The translations under genes and the position numbers were made by a program. A stretch of DNA of 64,000 nt from contig NZ_VIWV01000001.1 of the NCBI RefSeq assembly GCF_007829875.1, forward strand, positions 682,001-746,000. Reading direction: 5' to 3'. Origin of the DNA: Streptomyces capillispiralis (lineage in GTDB: Bacteria; Actinomycetota; Actinomycetes; Streptomycetales; Streptomycetaceae). This document shows positions 62,587 to 64,000 of this stretch, one piece after another; positions within the stretch are counted from its first letter, which is position 1; every line of letters begins with the position of its first letter. Under the pieces are notes generated by a model, which made no database searches, was not told the origin of the DNA, and was given only the letters and a program-made list of their open reading frames with translations.

Positions 62587-63789
62587 ATGCGCATGGCCCC
62601 CGCCTCCCCGTCCGCCCGTCCGGCCGCGACCACCGGGCCGGCCGCGGCCACGCGACCGCGCAACCGCAAGCAGCTCATCGTCGAGGCGGCCGGGCGGGTC
62701 TTCAGCGAGCGCGGCTACCACAAGGCGTCGATGGAGGAGGTCGCGGCCGGCGTGGGCATCACCGCGGCCGCCCTGTACCGGCACTTCCCGAACAAGTACG
62801 CGCTGTTCGCCGAGTGCGCCCACGTCATGGTGGACGGGCTGGTCGCCGCGCTGGACGAGGTGCCGTCCGGGGCGTCCCTGACGGACGTCCTCGCCGCCGT
62901 CACCCGGGTCACCACCGCCCATCGCGCGGCGGGCGGCGTGTACCGGTGGGAGGCCCGGTACCTCGACCGCGAGGACCGCCGGCGTCTCGGGGTGAAGTTC
63001 GCCCGCCTGGTGGGGCGGGTCGACGAGGCGGTGCAGCGCGAGCACCCGCTGCCCGACGAGCGTCTGCGGGCCATGGCGGCCCTCGGTGCGATCGGGTCCA
63101 TCACGATGCACCACACCTCCATCGCCCAGCGGCGGGCGGAGGACCTGCTGCTGGCGTCCGCCCTGCGCGTGGCCGCGACCGATCCCGCGGCGGGGCGGCC
63201 GGCCGCGCACCCCGTCGAGCTGCCCGCCCACCCGGTGCCGCGCACCCGGCGCGCGGAGATCCTCGCGGCCGCCATCCCGCTGTTCGCCCGGGACGGGTTC
63301 GCCAACGTCACGAACGGGCAGATCGCGGAGGCGGTGGGGCTGACCCCGTCCGCCCTCTACCGCCACTACCCCGGCAAGATCGACATCCTGGCGGCGGCGT
63401 GTTTGCAGGCGGCGGGGTTGCTGGCGCAGGGGGTGGAGCGGAGTCTGCACGGGGTGTCCGGCCCGCACGACGCCCTCGTGGCGCTGGCGGCGACGCATGT
63501 GGCGTACAGCTTCGAGTACACCGAGCTCACCGGCGTCGCCGAGGCCGAGCTGGCCGGTCTTCCGCCCGGTCTGCGGCGTCCCGTGGTGCTCGCGCAGCGG
63601 GAGTACATCGCCGTCTGGGAGCAGCAGTTGCGGCTGGCCCGTCCGGAGCTGGACCCGCGACAGGTGCGGGTGCTGGTGCACGCGGGGTTCGGTGTGGTGG
63701 TCGAGGCGGGACGCCGGCTGCGGTGGCAGGACCGTCCCGGCCATCGTGAGGCCGTGACCGCGCTGGTCGTGGGTGCCCTGGGGCTGTGA
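62587..63789 (+). CDS. Tandem double TetR regulator
   Basis: 400 residues containing two complete TetR units. The first DNA-binding part is KQLIVEAAGRVFSERGYHKAS (about residues 29-49) with MEEVAAGVGITAAALYRHFPNK (50-71); the second is AEILAAAIPLFARDGFANVT (about 221-240) with NGQIAEAVGLTPSALYRHYPG (241-261). Each has its own helical ligand region. A single chain can act as a built-in dimer on one palindrome. Such tandem proteins are known in actinobacteria. Two possible starts (62587, 62593) lack a clear ribosome site. Target unknown; it lies 100 bases after the alcohol dehydrogenase. Confidence 0.92.
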   Translation: MRMAPASPSARPAATTGPAAATRPRNRKQLIVEAAGRVFSERGYHKASMEEVAAGVGITAAALYRHFPNKYALFAECAHVMVDGLVAALDEVPSGASLTDVLAAVTRVTTAHRAAGGVYRWEARYLDREDRRRLGVKFARLVGRVDEAVQREHPLPDERLRAMAALGAIGSITMHHTSIAQRRAEDLLLASALRVAATDPAAGRPAAHPVELPAHPVPRTRRAEILAAAIPLFARDGFANVTNGQIAEAVGLTPSALYRHYPGKIDILAAACLQAAGLLAQGVERSLHGVSGPHDALVALAATHVAYSFEYTELTGVAEAELAGLPPGLRRPVVLAQREYIAVWEQQLRLARPELDPRQVRVLVHAGFGVVVEAGRRLRWQDRPGHREAVTALVVGALGL

Positions 63790-63838
63790 CGGGCGGGCCC
63801 CGGCCCTCGTGGGGTTCGGGTGCGCGGGTCCCCCCTGG

Positions 63839-63874
63839 CGCCCGCCCCTCGGACCGTCTGCCGCGGGGCGGGCG
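63839..63874. terminator. Hairpin terminator between convergent genes
   Basis: CGCCCGCCCC and GGGGCGGGCG form a 10-bp stem with a 16-base loop, between the double TetR gene and the leftward partial gene at the right edge. Confidence 0.75.
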
Positions 63875-63894
63875 AGCGGGAGCGGGGCGACGGC

Positions 63895-64000
63895 TCAGGC
63901 CGGCCTGTTGCCGGTGGGGATCGTGATGGGGGTGGTGGTCCCGGAGGAACCCTTGTTGAGGAACAGCATGGCCAGGGCGCGCACGAACTGGTCGACCATG
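63895..64000 (-). CDS. C-terminal end of an unidentified protein, partial
   Basis: Only the last 34 or so codons are in the window (VDQFVRALAMLFLNKG, then a Ser/Thr/Pro tail ending GNRPA and a stop). The hydrophobic helix followed by a short tail would suit the end of a TetR ligand domain, but this is too little to name it. An ATG is in frame at the very edge and cannot be judged as a start. Confidence 0.5.
   Translation of the reverse strand, partial: MVDQFVRALAMLFLNKGSSGTTTPITIPTGNRPA

Overview
The window is high-GC DNA with GTG/TTG starts, stop/start overlaps (ATGA, GTGA), a TTA-containing accessory gene and a gene set typical of Streptomyces: glgA/glgC, secreted GH2/GH10/GH62 glycosidases with ricin-type CBM13, an Rpf-LysM-M23 cell-wall hydrolase, a WS/DGAT acyltransferase, and many TetR, MarR, MerR and GntR regulators. 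I read it as a chromosomal segment of a Streptomyces or close relative. It mixes conserved housekeeping blocks with a decayed accessory stretch at about 26.1-33.0 kb.

Region by region. 1-6.4 kb: a sugar-acid catabolic operon (aldo/keto reductase, SDR, L-fuconate dehydratase) reading leftward, a divergent FadR-type GntR regulator with a clear palindromic operator between them, and a GH38 alpha-mannosidase. 6.5-9.1 kb: small stand-alone genes (MerR, VOC, GNAT, a 57-residue protein). 9.5-13 kb: a degenerate HD-fold protein, an unusual zinc-ribbon SDR, and a WS/DGAT acyltransferase. 13.3-26.1 kb: secreted GH2/PA14 enzyme, glgC and glgA, a FhuF-like Fe-S protein, a DMT transporter, an Rpf-LysM-M23 hydrolase, gnd, a proline-rich small protein, an Asp/Glu racemase-like protein, a GNAT and panD.

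26.2-33.0 kb is a graveyard: a broken HNH-SAVED (CBASS Cap5-like) effector, a 462-residue unknown protein, an AbiEii-type nucleotidyltransferase with a coupled 120-residue partner, a TsaD-like gene reduced by two in-line deletions and coupled to a GNAT, and a 180-bp scrap of metE. A second decayed copy of the nucleotidyltransferase lies at 43.06-43.26 kb.

The most interesting part is 33.7-42.4 kb. Two cobalamin-riboswitch-like leaders stand in front of two consecutive operons. The first encodes a PduX/GHMP-type amino-acid kinase, a cysteine-synthase-fold PLP enzyme, an ATP-grasp ligase, an MFS transporter and a SAM methyltransferase, all overlapping. The second encodes a BtuF/BtuC/BtuD-type importer. 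Together they look like a B12-repressed pathway that makes and exports an amino-acid-derived small molecule, with an importer for its metal or corrinoid cargo. I propose a cobalt- or corrinoid-scavenging metabolite; this is inference.

43.4-49.6 kb is a xylan-degradation island (two GH10 enzymes, one of them divergent, and a GH62 arabinofuranosidase). 49.7-52.7 kb is a MarR-linked group (isochorismatase-like hydrolase, two small GNATs, a CDGSH-like ferredoxin) sharing TTGA-TCAA palindromes. 52.8-64 kb holds a metallophosphoesterase and a lipid/alcohol-oxidation group: MpaB-like oxygenase, aldehyde dehydrogenase, acyl-CoA ligase, zinc alcohol dehydrogenase, and TetR regulators including a tandem double-TetR protein. 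I saw no rRNA, tRNA, CRISPR array, intact insertion sequence or prophage.
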